From a virus, in IMG/VR virus record IMGVR_UViG_3300047276_000460, positions 1 to 56,709 of that record: a DNA stretch of 56,709 nt. The stretch is one strand, 5' to 3'. The translations under genes and the position numbers were made by a program. Positions 23,196 through 32,730 of the stretch are shown piece after piece. Numbering within the stretch: position 1 is the stretch's first letter; the number at the start of each line of letters is the position of its first letter. The notes under the pieces are model-generated. The model was not told where the DNA came from. It did no database searches and saw only the letters and a list, made by a program, of their open reading frames with translations.

Positions 23196-23586
23196 GACGT
23201 TTGCTATCTACATCGCACTGGCGGTCTTCGCAGCGGGGCTGACGGTCGGGTGGACCGTTCGCGCATGGCGCTGCAATGCGGCGTACGCAAGTGCTACGGA
23301 CAAGGCCCTCAAGGCCAAAACCAAAAAGCAAGAGGTGGTTGATGATGTCTCCCAAATTTACGAAGAGACCCGCGCCAGCAACGACATTGGCACCGTCGAA
23401 CGGACCAACACCATCCGTGAAATTTACAGGACGGCGCCTGCGGCTCCTGCCGATTGCGCTGCTCCCGATGCTGTTCGCAGGGTGCTCGAAGGTGGTGTCA
23501 GTGCAGCCAATGCCGGAGCCTCCGGCCAACCTGTCAGCGCCGTGCCCGCCTCTCGCAACTCCGCCGAACCCACTGAACGACCCTGA
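23182..23586 (+). CDS. Rz: Inner-membrane spanin (Rz-like)
   Basis: 134 residues from ATG 23182. N-terminal membrane helix (FAIYIALAVFAAGLTVGWTV), then a helical periplasmic region (SATDKALKAKTKKQEVVDDV) and a C-terminal part with DCAAPDAVRRVLEGGVSAAN, which is typical of Rz-type i-spanins. The o-spanin is encoded inside it in another frame. Together they fuse inner and outer membranes in the last lysis step, which implies a Gram-negative host. Confidence 0.82.
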   Translation: MGLSRTFAIYIALAVFAAGLTVGWTVRAWRCNAAYASATDKALKAKTKKQEVVDDVSQIYEETRASNDIGTVERTNTIREIYRTAPAAPADCAAPDAVRRVLEGGVSAANAGASGQPVSAVPASRNSAEPTERP

Positions 23587-23689
23587 TCGGGCGATCTGGG
23601 AGGGCGAACTGATTTCAAAATACGCGGACTGCGCCGTCCGGCACCGGCTGGCGGTGGACGCGTGGCGCAAATCTTTGCGCGTGCGCTGA
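23417..23689 (+). CDS. Rz1: Outer-membrane spanin lipoprotein (Rz1-like), nested
   Basis: Read in the next frame inside the i-spanin gene and running about 100 bases beyond it. A GTG at 23417 gives KFTGRRLRLLPIALLPMLFA then GC, a clean signal peptide with lipobox LFAGC, followed by a proline-rich stretch (QPMPEPPANLSAPCPPLATP). That is the typical Rz1 design. Upstream ATGs at 23342/23345 would add a long polar leader, so I prefer the GTG. Proline content and lipobox support the call strongly. Confidence 0.82.
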   Translation: MKFTGRRLRLLPIALLPMLFAGCSKVVSVQPMPEPPANLSAPCPPLATPPNPLNDPDRAIWEGELISKYADCAVRHRLAVDAWRKSLRVR

Positions 23690-23705
23690 CACACTGGAGA
23701 TACAA

Positions 23706-24728
23706 ATGCCCGCTCAAATTTTCACCGATGACGAGTTCATCACCGCGTGGCAGCGCGCGAATGGCAGCCCAAAAAAGGTCGCGGCTCTGCTCAACACATC
23801 CGAGCGCCGCGTCTACCAGCGCAGGGTGGATTTGGCGAATAGGGGCGTCGTCCTGAAAAGCACGCCGCCCAACAATCGCACCACGACCAAGTGGTCCAGC
23901 GATGACGTGGGTCGCGCATATACGCGGCAGCTCGATCTCGATGTTGACACTGGCTGCGTCATCGCTTTTTCGGACGCGCACTGGTGGCCCAATCAGGAAC
24001 GTACGGTCGCGAATGAGGCGCTTCTGCTGCTGATTAAGGCCCTCAAGCCTCGCGCGGTGTTCGCGAATGGCGACATGTTTGACGGCGCGAGGGTCAGCCG
24101 TCACGCACCGCTTGGGTGGAGCGATCTGCCGACGGTGAAGGAAGAACTCGAAATTTGCCAAGATCGACTGGCCGAGATCGAAGATGTTCTACCGAAGGGG
24201 TGTCGCAAGATTTGGAACGTCGGGAACCACGACGCGCGATTTGACCGGGCGCTGTGCATGAACGCGGCGGAATACGAGGGTGTCGTCAGCCGCCTCGACG
24301 ACAAGTTTGATCGCTGGGATTTTACGTGGTCAACGATGATTAACGAAAATGTGATGGTTAAACATCGCTATCACAACGGCATCCACGCGACCTACAATAA
24401 CACCCTGAAGTCTGGCCGCTCCATCGTCACGGGACACCTTCACCGCCTCGCCGTGACGCCATGGGCCGACTATAACGGGCGTCGGTATGGTGTTGACACG
24501 GGCACGCTTGCGAACCCGCATGGCCCGCAGTTTGACTATTCCGAGAACAACCCCTCTCCTCACACATCCGGATTTGCGGTCCTGAATTTCAAGGATCGAA
24601 TGCTGCTGCCTCCCGAGTTGGTCGAAGTCATCAACGGCAAAGCCTATTTTCGGGCTGAATGCGTTTTCGACGGCACTGACGCAGGCATGCAAAGTGTTTC
24701 TGTCCAAACAGCCAAAAAGCGAGTATAG
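23706..24728 (+). CDS. Calcineurin-like metallophosphoesterase with N-terminal HTH
   Basis: 340 residues. Residues 1-50 look like a helix-turn-helix (SPKKVAALLNTSERRVYQRR). From about 80 the metallophosphoesterase fold has all metal-binding motifs: SDAHW (89-93), NGDMFD (121-126), GNHD (173-176), a late His in YHNGIH, and GHLH (243-246). It should hydrolyse a phosphoester; the substrate is unknown. It lies between the spanins and the second adaptor and is co-oriented with structural genes. Related phosphoesterases occur in late regions of other phages; a virion or DNA-end role is speculative. Confidence 0.85.
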   Translation: MPAQIFTDDEFITAWQRANGSPKKVAALLNTSERRVYQRRVDLANRGVVLKSTPPNNRTTTKWSSDDVGRAYTRQLDLDVDTGCVIAFSDAHWWPNQERTVANEALLLLIKALKPRAVFANGDMFDGARVSRHAPLGWSDLPTVKEELEICQDRLAEIEDVLPKGCRKIWNVGNHDARFDRALCMNAAEYEGVVSRLDDKFDRWDFTWSTMINENVMVKHRYHNGIHATYNNTLKSGRSIVTGHLHRLAVTPWADYNGRRYGVDTGTLANPHGPQFDYSENNPSPHTSGFAVLNFKDRMLLPPELVEVINGKAYFRAECVFDGTDAGMQSVSVQTAKKRV

Positions 24729-24737
24729 AGGTTCGGT

Positions 24738-25391
24738 ATGGCCACGACGATGACATTCGAGACGCTCAAGCAGGACGTCCGCCGCTATCTTGAGCGCGGT
24801 GCCACGATGGCGTCCGACGCCGTCGTCTACGAGCAAATCCCGCGCCTGATCAATCTCGCCGAGCGCCGCATCGCCCGCGAGCTGAAGGTCGAAGGCTTCA
24901 TCAACGTGGTCACCGGCACGCTGATCGCGGGCCAGTCCGTATATGATAAGCCGGATCGCTGGCGCGACACGGTGTCTATGTCCATCGGCACTGGTGCCTC
25001 GAATGATGAGCGCAAGACGCTCTTCACGCGCGTATACGAGTACCTTCGGACCTACTGGCCGAATGCGACGCAGACAGGCGAGCCTGTCTTCTACAGCGAT
25101 TACGATTACTCGCACTGGCTGATCGCGCCGACGCCGGACCAGAATTATCCGTTCGAAATCTTGTATTACGAACTTCCGCCGCTTCTCGACGACGCTGTCC
25201 AGACCAACTGGATTACGGAGTACGCCCCGCAGCTTCTGCTCTACGGCACGCTGCTGGAGGCGACACCGTTCCTCAAGAACGACGAGCGCATCCCGGTCTG
25301 GCAGAACATGTATGACCGCGCGGCGGCCATGCTCAACGGTGAAGACCTCGGTAAAATTCTCGACCGCGCTTCTGTGCGCAAGGAGGCATAG
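24738..25391 (+). CDS. Tail/head adaptor protein (gp7-like)
   Basis: 217 residues. The helical start LKQDVRRYLERGATMASDAV, then IPRLINLAERRIARELKVEG, and the end TEYAPQLLLYGTLLEATPFL match phage adaptor proteins that sit on the portal or tail hub. The middle is beta-rich. It is the second adaptor-type gene in the window; the first is at 15687. Two adaptors are normal for podoviruses with a gp4-like and a gp10-like ring. Confidence 0.75.
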   Translation: MATTMTFETLKQDVRRYLERGATMASDAVVYEQIPRLINLAERRIARELKVEGFINVVTGTLIAGQSVYDKPDRWRDTVSMSIGTGASNDERKTLFTRVYEYLRTYWPNATQTGEPVFYSDYDYSHWLIAPTPDQNYPFEILYYELPPLLDDAVQTNWITEYAPQLLLYGTLLEATPFLKNDERIPVWQNMYDRAAAMLNGEDLGKILDRASVRKEA

Positions 25392-25393
25392 AA

Positions 25394-28093
25394 ATGTCCG
25401 GCAACTCTTTCACTCAGGTCTTTGGCGGCACGACGATCTATCCGTCCGACGTCTCGTACCTTGCGCTCACTCTCAGCGCAGACACCATGCTCGAATGGCC
25501 GCTGGAGGCCACGGCGGGTAACAATCTCGTCGCGCGCATCATCGACGTCACACCGACGGGCGTGTTCACCATTTTCATGCCGGACGCGACGCAGGTCTCC
25601 GTCGGGCAGACGGTCCTGTTCAACAACCTCGGCCCCAACATCGTCACGGTCGATACCGCCGCCGGGAACGCGATCCTGAGCATGAACCCCGGCGAGCAGT
25701 GGCAAATTTACCTGACGGACAACACGACCGTCGCGGGGACGTGGCGCACGTTCCGGTACGGTGCGGCCACGGCGCAGGCGCAGGCCTCGGCGCTCGCTGG
25801 CCCCGGCATCGTCGCGCTCGGCTCGGTCCTCGCGCAGAACGCCGAAGTCGTTGACTTCTCCTCGACGCCGGTCACGGTGACGACTGCCGACCGCGCCAAG
25901 ACGTTCGTCTGGACGGGTGCGCTCGGCACGCTGGTGCTGCCGACCGCCGTGTCGGCTACCGACGGCTGGTTTATCAACCTGCGCAACAGCGGCTCCGGCG
26001 ATCTCGTCGTGGACCCCGCAGGGTCGGAAAGCATCAACGGCGCGAGCACGCTCACTTTGCAGCCGGGCGACAGCGCCAGCATCGTGACGGACGGCGTGCA
26101 GTGGTACACCATCGGCCTCGGGCAGCAGGCGGTCTTCGCCTTCGATTACACGTCGGTCGCGGTGACTGGCGGCACGTATACCCTGTCAGGCTCAGAACTG
26201 AACCGCATCGCGTATAAGTTCACAGGCGCCCTTTCGAGCAATGTCACGGTCGTCGTGCCTGCGACGGTGCAGCAATACTGGATCAATAACGCCACGACGG
26301 GCAGCTACACACTGTCGGTCCTTGCGGCAGGCAGCGCATCCCCTGTCGTTGTCGCCCAGAACACGACGGGTATCTACTACTGCGATGGCACCAACATCAT
26401 CGCCGCGACGACGGCTGCCGCCTTCGCTGGCGTCGTCGGCATCTCGCAAGGCGGCACTGGCGCGACGACCGCGCCGTCCGCGTTGACCAACCTCGGCGGC
26501 ACCGGCATCGGCACGTCGGTCTTCACGGCTGCCACGACGGCTGCCGCGCGCACGGCCATCGCCGCAGCGGCCTCGGGCGCGAACAGCGACATCACGTCGC
26601 TGACTGGCCTGACGACGCCCCTGAGCGTCGCACAGGGCGGCACAGGCTCCTCCACGGCTGCTGGAGCGCGCACGAACCTTGGCGCGGCTGCGTCGGGCAG
26701 CAACAGCGACATCACCGCCCTGACGGCGTCTGGAGGCATCCAGATCGGCGCACCGACTGGTGGCGCACAGGGCACGGGCACCATCAACGCGACGGGTCTG
26801 TTCATCAACGGCGTCGGTGTCGGCACCGGCTCCGGCTCCGTAACGAGCGTCGGCATGACGGTGCCCGCGTTCCTGAGCGTGACCGGCTCGCCCGTCACAA
26901 CCAGCGGCACGCTCGCCGTCTCGCTGTCGGGCACGGCTCTCCCTGTCGCCAACGGCGGCACGGGCCAGACCTCGTACACCGATGGGCAGCTCCTGATCGG
27001 CAACAGCGCGGGCAACACCCTGACGAAGAGCACGCTGACGGCTGGCTCGGGCATCTCGATTACCAACGGCGGTGGCTCGATCACGATTTCGTCCACGGCA
27101 GGCAGCGGCACCGTGACGTCGGTCTCGGGCAGCGGCGGCACGACGGGCCTCACCCTGACTGGCGGCCCGATCACGACATCGGGCACGCTCACTATCGGCG
27201 GCACGCTTGCCGTCGCGTCAGGCGGCACGGGCGCGGCGACTGCTTCAGGTGCCCGTCTCAACCTTGGCGCAGCGGCATCGGGCGCGAACAGCGACATCAC
27301 GTCCCTCAGCAACCTGTCCACGCCTCTCAGCATCGCGCAGGGCGGTACGGGCGCGTCTACGGCGGCTGGCGCGCGTTCGGCGATCTCCGCAGCGGCCTCG
27401 GGCGCAAACAGCGACATCACGGCACTGAGCGGCCTCACGACGGCTTTGTCGGTCGGGCAGGGCGGCACCGGCTCCACCACCGCGAGCGGTGCGCGCACGA
27501 ACCTCGGCGCGACGTCCATCGGCGCCTCAATGTTTACGCTGGCCGACCCGAGCGCCGTGACGTTCCCGCGCTTCAACGCAGACAATACGATCTCCGCATT
27601 GGACGCCGCGTCCTTCCGCACGGCCATCGGCGCGGGCACCAGCTCGACGACCGGCACGGTCACCTCGGTCAGCGGCACCGGCTCGGCCAACGGTCTCAGC
27701 CTGTCCGGCACGGTCACGACCTCGGGCAACATCACGCTCAGTGGCTCTGTCACCTCGGTCGCGACCGGCGCGACCATCGACGGTGTCACCATCGGCTACC
27801 GCAACATCCCACGCTCGACCACGAGCGGCACGGCGACGACCGGCGATGTCGGCAAGGTCATCGCGGTCTCGGCTGGCATCACCATCCCCAACGCGACCTT
27901 CGCGGCTGGCGACGCGGTCTCAATCTATAACGACAGCGCCTCCTCGGTTACGATCACGCAGGGCGCCAGCCTCACGCTTCGTCAGGCGGGCACGACCAAC
28001 ACCGGCAACCGCACGCTGGCCGCACGCGGCATGGCGACGATCTGGTTCAACGGCGCGAGCGAGGCGATCATTTCGGGCGCGGGGGTGAGCTGA
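25394..28093 (+). CDS. Tail fibre 2 (899 aa)
   Basis: The N-terminal 150 residues (FTQVFGGTTIYPSDVSYLAL, ATQVSVGQTVLFNNLGPNIV) form a beta domain seen as a virion anchor. Residues about 350-800 are repeats of SGANSDITSL, QGGTGAT and ARTNLGAAAS type. A stretch near residues 710-770 (TFPRFNADNTISALDAASFR) closely resembles a part of fibre 1. The C-terminus (NRTLAARGMATIWFNGASEA) is a fibre end domain. It probably forms a second fibre set or a longer shaft. Confidence 0.85.
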   Translation: MSGNSFTQVFGGTTIYPSDVSYLALTLSADTMLEWPLEATAGNNLVARIIDVTPTGVFTIFMPDATQVSVGQTVLFNNLGPNIVTVDTAAGNAILSMNPGEQWQIYLTDNTTVAGTWRTFRYGAATAQAQASALAGPGIVALGSVLAQNAEVVDFSSTPVTVTTADRAKTFVWTGALGTLVLPTAVSATDGWFINLRNSGSGDLVVDPAGSESINGASTLTLQPGDSASIVTDGVQWYTIGLGQQAVFAFDYTSVAVTGGTYTLSGSELNRIAYKFTGALSSNVTVVVPATVQQYWINNATTGSYTLSVLAAGSASPVVVAQNTTGIYYCDGTNIIAATTAAAFAGVVGISQGGTGATTAPSALTNLGGTGIGTSVFTAATTAAARTAIAAAASGANSDITSLTGLTTPLSVAQGGTGSSTAAGARTNLGAAASGSNSDITALTASGGIQIGAPTGGAQGTGTINATGLFINGVGVGTGSGSVTSVGMTVPAFLSVTGSPVTTSGTLAVSLSGTALPVANGGTGQTSYTDGQLLIGNSAGNTLTKSTLTAGSGISITNGGGSITISSTAGSGTVTSVSGSGGTTGLTLTGGPITTSGTLTIGGTLAVASGGTGAATASGARLNLGAAASGANSDITSLSNLSTPLSIAQGGTGASTAAGARSAISAAASGANSDITALSGLTTALSVGQGGTGSTTASGARTNLGATSIGASMFTLADPSAVTFPRFNADNTISALDAASFRTAIGAGTSSTTGTVTSVSGTGSANGLSLSGTVTTSGNITLSGSVTSVATGATIDGVTIGYRNIPRSTTSGTATTGDVGKVIAVSAGITIPNATFAAGDAVSIYNDSASSVTITQGASLTLRQAGTTNTGNRTLAARGMATIWFNGASEAIISGAGVS

Positions 28094-28707
28094 TGAGCGG
28101 CATCCACATGGCGCTGCTGGGTGCTGCGGGGTTTACCCCTGTCACCAACATCTACACTTCCGGTACCGCTGCGACCGAAACGGTGCCTACGGGGGCCACG
28201 CAAGTCGTCATCACCGTGGACGGCGGTGGCGGCGCTGGCGGGTACAATGGGACGACCCTCGGGGGCGGCGGTGGCGGTGGTGGCCGCACCGTCAAAACTA
28301 TCGCGGTCACGGGCGGTAACACGCTGACGTACACCGTGGGGGGCACGACGGTCGGGCGCAGCACCGCAGGCACAGGGGGCACCGGCAAGACGTCCACAGT
28401 GACTGGCACTGTTTCTGGCGGCTCGGTGAGCTTGACCGCAAATGGCGGCGCTGGTGGGAGCGCAGGGGGCGGCGGCGCGGGAGGCACAGCTACCGGCGGC
28501 GACACCAACACCTCGGGCGGCGCGGGCCTCGACATCACAGGCGACGGCATTGGGGGCAGTGGCGCGAGTGGCGCGTCAGGGGGCGTCTACACCGGCACTA
28601 TCAACGGCTCCGCGCCGGGTGGCGGCGGGGGCGGAAGCGGCCCGGACGCAGGCGGCGTGACCTCCGGCACTGGCGCTCGCGGCCAAGTTCAGTTCGCCTA
28701 CACGTAA
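28093..28707 (+). CDS. Glycine-rich tail protein, adhesin-like (204 aa)
   Basis: Starts within the fibre 2 stop (TGATG). After about 40 residues it is dominated by glycine runs (VDGGGGAGGYNG, LGGGGGGGGRTVKTI, SAGGGGAGGTATGG) and ends GARGQVQFAYT. Short polyglycine-rich adhesins that cap long fibres (for example gp38 of some T-even phages) have such runs. Its position right after a fibre gene supports a receptor-binding tip. Inferred, with moderate confidence. Confidence 0.7.
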   Translation: MSGIHMALLGAAGFTPVTNIYTSGTAATETVPTGATQVVITVDGGGGAGGYNGTTLGGGGGGGGRTVKTIAVTGGNTLTYTVGGTTVGRSTAGTGGTGKTSTVTGTVSGGSVSLTANGGAGGSAGGGGAGGTATGGDTNTSGGAGLDITGDGIGGSGASGASGGVYTGTINGSAPGGGGGGSGPDAGGVTSGTGARGQVQFAYT

Positions 28708-28718
28708 GGATCAGCATA

Positions 28719-30491
28719 GTGGCCGACAACGTCATCCAGATCAGATCGCTTCCCGGCATCAAGCGGGACGGTACGCGCTTCGAGGGCGACCAGTATGTGG
28801 ACGGCCAGTGGGTGCGCTTCCAGCGCGGTCTGCCGCGCAAGATGGGCGGCTATCGCTCGATCAACAAGTTCCTTCAGGGGCTGCCGCGCACACTGAACGA
28901 GTACACTCAGAACCTGTTGACTTACATCCACGCAGGCTCGGCCAACAAGGTCGAGCGTTTCTATATCGACGGCACGTACAACACGAGTGTCATCAGCGAC
29001 CGCACGCCGGGTGCCCTCGCCGCAAACGACGCCAACCTCTGGCAGTTTGACGTCGGCTACGACACCACGAACGGCAACCAGATCGTGGCGCAGGTCGCGC
29101 CGAACCTGAACTGCATCTGCAACAGCGACGGCGGCCAACTCTTCGTCGGCGACCTCCTCGGAACGTCGGCACTGACGCCCGTCACAGCGGTCCCCGCGAA
29201 CTTCAACGTGACTGGCGGCGTCGTGACGCTGCCACCGTACACGGTCGCCTTCGGGAACGACGGCTACGTTGCGTGGTCGGTGCCGAACAGTCCAGCCGAC
29301 TTTACCGGCTCAGGCGCAGGCAACGCATTCGTCACGGGCCAGAAGATCGTGCGCGGCATGCCGCTGCGCGGCGGCCCCGGCAACAGCCCCTCGGGCCTTC
29401 TCTGGTCGGCCGATAGCCTCGTCCGCATGACGTATATCGGCGGCACGGCAGTCTTCCAGTTTGACACAATCAGCACGCAGACGTCGATCATGTCGGCGCA
29501 GTCGGTCATCGAGTACGACGGCGTGTTCTACTGGCTCGGCACTGACCGCTTCTTGTCGTTCAACGGCGTCGTTCGCGAGGTCGAGAACAACATGAACCAG
29601 AACTTTTTCTTCGACAATCTCAACTACCAGTACCGCCAGAAGGTGTTCGCCTTCAAGGTGCCGCGCTTCGGTGAAATTTGGTGGTGCTTCCCGCTCGGTA
29701 CAAGCACGGAGCCGAACCACGCTATCGTGTACAACGTGCGCGAGAACATCTGGTACGACACCGAGTTGCCAAACGGTGGTCGCGGTGCGGGCATCTTCCC
29801 TGCCGTCTTCCGCAAGCCGCTCCTGTCTGGCGTGGAGCCGCAAGACTACCAAGCGACAGCCGTCGCTATCGCGGCGGCGGGCACAGGCTACGCCGTCGGC
29901 AACACCCTTACCGTGTCTGGCGGCATCGGCAGCATCGACGTCGAACTGACGGTCACGACGGTCAGCGGTGGTGGCGGTGTGACGGGCGTCACGCTGTCGA
30001 ACGCGGGCAGCTACACGACCACTCCGTCCAACCCAGTGTCGGTGACGGGAGGCGCGGGCAGCGGCGCGACGTTCAACTTGACCTTCGTGCAGCCGTACAA
30101 GTTTTGGGTCCACGAAGTCGGCACGGACGAGATCGATGGCACTGCCGTCAACCCCATCCAGAGCTATTTCGAAACGGCGGACCTGTCGCTACCGGTGCAG
30201 TCTCAGACGAACAAGGCCATTCAGGTGCTGATGATGGAGCCTGACTTCGTGCAGTCTGGTGACATGACAGTTCAGGTCATGGGTCGCGCCAACGCTCGCG
30301 CCCCTGAAGTGAACGGCGAGCAGAAGACGATCTACGAAAATCCGCAGACGCCGCAGGAGCAGGTGGTCTATTTCAAGGAGGAGCGGCGCGAGCTGCGCTT
30401 CCGTTTCGAGAGCAACACCGTCGGCGGAGATTACCAGATGGGTCTCATCCTCGCGCACGTCCAGCCCGGCGACGGCACGGTCATCGGGTAA
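28719..30491 (+). CDS. Tail hub / packaged-DNA stabilisation protein (P22 gp10-like)
   Basis: 590 residues from a GTG. The pattern is that of large podovirus tail hub proteins: IRSLPGIKRDGTRFEGDQYV, WVRFQRGLPRKMGGYRSINK, then beta-propeller-like repeats (LVRMTYIGGTAVFQFDTIST, FYWLGTDRFLSFNGVVREVE, EIWWCFPLGTS). An inserted glycine-rich beta repeat lies near residues 385-450 (AAGTGYAVGNTLTVSGG, SGGGGVTGVTLSNAGSY), as in several phage tail proteins. It should cap the portal/adaptor and carry fibres. Subfamily not certain. Confidence 0.7.
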   Translation: MADNVIQIRSLPGIKRDGTRFEGDQYVDGQWVRFQRGLPRKMGGYRSINKFLQGLPRTLNEYTQNLLTYIHAGSANKVERFYIDGTYNTSVISDRTPGALAANDANLWQFDVGYDTTNGNQIVAQVAPNLNCICNSDGGQLFVGDLLGTSALTPVTAVPANFNVTGGVVTLPPYTVAFGNDGYVAWSVPNSPADFTGSGAGNAFVTGQKIVRGMPLRGGPGNSPSGLLWSADSLVRMTYIGGTAVFQFDTISTQTSIMSAQSVIEYDGVFYWLGTDRFLSFNGVVREVENNMNQNFFFDNLNYQYRQKVFAFKVPRFGEIWWCFPLGTSTEPNHAIVYNVRENIWYDTELPNGGRGAGIFPAVFRKPLLSGVEPQDYQATAVAIAAAGTGYAVGNTLTVSGGIGSIDVELTVTTVSGGGGVTGVTLSNAGSYTTTPSNPVSVTGGAGSGATFNLTFVQPYKFWVHEVGTDEIDGTAVNPIQSYFETADLSLPVQSQTNKAIQVLMMEPDFVQSGDMTVQVMGRANARAPEVNGEQKTIYENPQTPQEQVVYFKEERRELRFRFESNTVGGDYQMGLILAHVQPGDGTVIG

Positions 30492-30727
30492 TGTCCGTCA
30501 ACCCAATCGGCCTGACATTGCGCCAGTGGGCGGACGCTGCTATACTGACGACAAGTGACGCTTGGGCTTTCGGGAAATTGACCGACGAGACCAAGTGGCA
30601 AGACTGGGCGGTAGGATTTGTACGCGCGTCTCCCTTTACGCAGCGCGTCCTCCCTGATCCATATCAATTCGATGATTGGCGGGACTGGGCGATGCGAGTT
30701 TATCCGATGCTTGAGGAACAGAACTGA
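30491..30727 (+). CDS. Hypothetical protein (78 aa)
   Basis: Starts inside the stop of the hub gene (TAATG). Small, Trp-rich, with IGLTLRQWADAAILTTSDAW and DDWRDWAMRVYPMLEEQN. The pattern recurs in podovirus genomes just before the internal-protein genes, but I know no function. It ends overlapping the next ATG. Confidence 0.7.
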   Translation: MSVNPIGLTLRQWADAAILTTSDAWAFGKLTDETKWQDWAVGFVRASPFTQRVLPDPYQFDDWRDWAMRVYPMLEEQN

Positions 30728-32730
30728 TGCCGTTCGGTGAACTTCCGCTTGCCGCGCAGGCGGCGTTTCTCAGCGCCGAAACCCCGAAAGGCGTGCAGAT
30801 CGCGGCGCCTTTGACCAACAAAGGCAGCGAAACTGGCTGGGGTTCGGACAACACGTTCTCTTACATGGGAGGCCCGATCCGCGTCACCGACCGCAGCGGC
30901 AACGTGCTCTTCAGCGGCGAGGGGCCAGAAGCCGCCGCGCAGGCTGTGAAGTTCGCCCAGAACCTGAGCGACACGATGGGCCCGGCGGCTGCGTGGGACA
31001 TCCAGCAGGGCGAGCGCACCATCAACCCGGACGGGACCGTGGGCGGCACGCGCTGGATTTCAGGGCCGACGGACGTCAAAGATAGTGATGTCGGCCCGCT
31101 CGGCCTTGCTCTCGACATCGGGCTGCCCATCGCCATGAACGCCTTGCTTCCGGGGTCTGGCTTCCTTGGGCAAGCTCTCGGCAAGGTCGGCGCGACGATG
31201 GCAGCGAGCGGCCTCGGGTCTGCGCTCTCTGGCGCAGTTCAGGGTAAAAGCCTCAGCGACATTGCCACGTCTGCGGGGCTTTCCGCAGCGACGGCGGGCC
31301 TTCTCAAAGGCACGCCCATCGGCGGCTATCTTGATAAGGCCATCGGCAGCATCCCCGTCGTCGGCGACGTGGCCAAGGAGATCGCCAAGGTCGGCGGCAC
31401 GAGCGCCGCCGCGAATGCCGTTGGCGACGAAATCATCGTCAATGCGCTCCCGTCACTCGCGTCGTCTGTGGTGCCGAGCCTCGTTGCGCCGACGCTGGCC
31501 AGCAGCATCGCTTCAAAGTACCCGACATACCAGCCGACGACGCAGTCGTCGCTTCTGGATCAGCCCGCAGCCCCATCGAACGCGCCTGCGTATAATCCGC
31601 TGGAAGACATCACGGCTACGGGCATGCGGCTTCCGAGCATCACTACGCCGTTTGTTCCGGCTGCCAGCAATCTGTTTTCTCAGGCCCAGTATTCTGGTGG
31701 CGAAAACGTGCGCGACACCCAGCAATCGCCGACCAATGAGCAGCAAGAGCCGGTCGATGATGCTTCGAACATCATCGTGACGGCACAGAACTCGGTCAAC
31801 CCGTCTCTGCTTCTTTCAGGCGTTCCGGGCGCGCTGTCGACGAACGTGTTCGGGAGCAAGGTTACTCCTGAAGGCGACATTGTCGCGACGGCAGAGAAAG
31901 CTCCTAAGACGTCTCTGACGCTCTCGGGTGTCCCGAGCGTTCTCGATCTGGCGAAGACAACATACCCGAACTACACGCCGCCCACCGATGTGACTACCGG
32001 GCCTGACATCACGGTCACGGCTAAGGATAGTTCTTTCTTGCTGCCGAGCGTGGCGAGTGCAATCGCGAACCAGACGCTGCCTGCACTGACGCAGAACCCG
32101 GCTTCGCAAACGCCCGAGGCGAGCAAGAAGTCGGACCTCGACAAGATCGTCGAATACCTTCGTCTCGCCGGTCTGGGCACGAGCCTCATCGGGGGTCTGC
32201 TCGGTAGTGGAAGCAAGCCCGGCACTGCGGGCACGATCCCCGCAGGTCTCGGCGGCGGCCTCAATCCGGTCTTCTCGGCCAAGCTCCCTGCGGCCAATCT
32301 GCCCGGCGCGTCGACCGACTTCGCCGTGCGCCCCGCCAGCGAGATCGGAACAGCCAACGGTGCGACCCGCGACTGGAACAAATACGGCTTCTCGCCCGAG
32401 GCCAGCTTCTTCACCTATGTGCCGAAGCGCGGGTATGCGCATGGCGGATATTCGCACGGCGGCCCGCGTGAGCCTCGGACTGACTTCGCCGTGCGCGGCC
32501 CCGGCGACGGGCGCAGCGACGACATCCCAGCCGTCCTGTCGGACGGCGAGTATGTCATGGACGCAGAGACCGTCGCCCTCCTCGGCAACGGCTCGAGCAA
32601 GGCGGGCGCAGATGCGCTCGACCGCTTCCGCGTGAACATTCGTAAACACAAGGGCGCGCAGCTTGCCAAGGGCAAGTTCAGCGTCGATGCAAAGCAGCCA
32701 GAACGCTATCTGGCCGGAGGACGTACCTAA
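30727..32730 (+). CDS. Internal virion / ejection protein 1 (667 aa)
   Basis: Ala/Gly/Ser-rich, with hydrophobic helices near residues 130-190 (LGLALDIGLPIAMNALLPGS, VGATMAASGLGSALSGAVQG) that could insert into a membrane. Low-complexity middle. The C-terminal segment GPGDGRSDDIPAVLSDGEYV then MDAETVALLGNGSSKAGADA is a motif widespread in phage internal or tail proteins. It carries AHGGYSHGG and ends LAGGRT. It is probably ejected with DNA to help cross the cell wall. Specific role not shown. Confidence 0.72.
   Translation: MPFGELPLAAQAAFLSAETPKGVQIAAPLTNKGSETGWGSDNTFSYMGGPIRVTDRSGNVLFSGEGPEAAAQAVKFAQNLSDTMGPAAAWDIQQGERTINPDGTVGGTRWISGPTDVKDSDVGPLGLALDIGLPIAMNALLPGSGFLGQALGKVGATMAASGLGSALSGAVQGKSLSDIATSAGLSAATAGLLKGTPIGGYLDKAIGSIPVVGDVAKEIAKVGGTSAAANAVGDEIIVNALPSLASSVVPSLVAPTLASSIASKYPTYQPTTQSSLLDQPAAPSNAPAYNPLEDITATGMRLPSITTPFVPAASNLFSQAQYSGGENVRDTQQSPTNEQQEPVDDASNIIVTAQNSVNPSLLLSGVPGALSTNVFGSKVTPEGDIVATAEKAPKTSLTLSGVPSVLDLAKTTYPNYTPPTDVTTGPDITVTAKDSSFLLPSVASAIANQTLPALTQNPASQTPEASKKSDLDKIVEYLRLAGLGTSLIGGLLGSGSKPGTAGTIPAGLGGGLNPVFSAKLPAANLPGASTDFAVRPASEIGTANGATRDWNKYGFSPEASFFTYVPKRGYAHGGYSHGGPREPRTDFAVRGPGDGRSDDIPAVLSDGEYVMDAETVALLGNGSSKAGADALDRFRVNIRKHKGAQLAKGKFSVDAKQPERYLAGGRT

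Noticed and set aside
23276-23416. Longer start for the outer-membrane spanin
   Set aside because: It would place about 47 polar and basic residues before the signal peptide; the GTG at 23417 gives a normal lipoprotein signal.
26500-27600. CRISPR-like spaced repeats
   Set aside because: The repeats are in frame, encode fibre motifs of variable spacing and are not identical; there are no spacers or cas genes.
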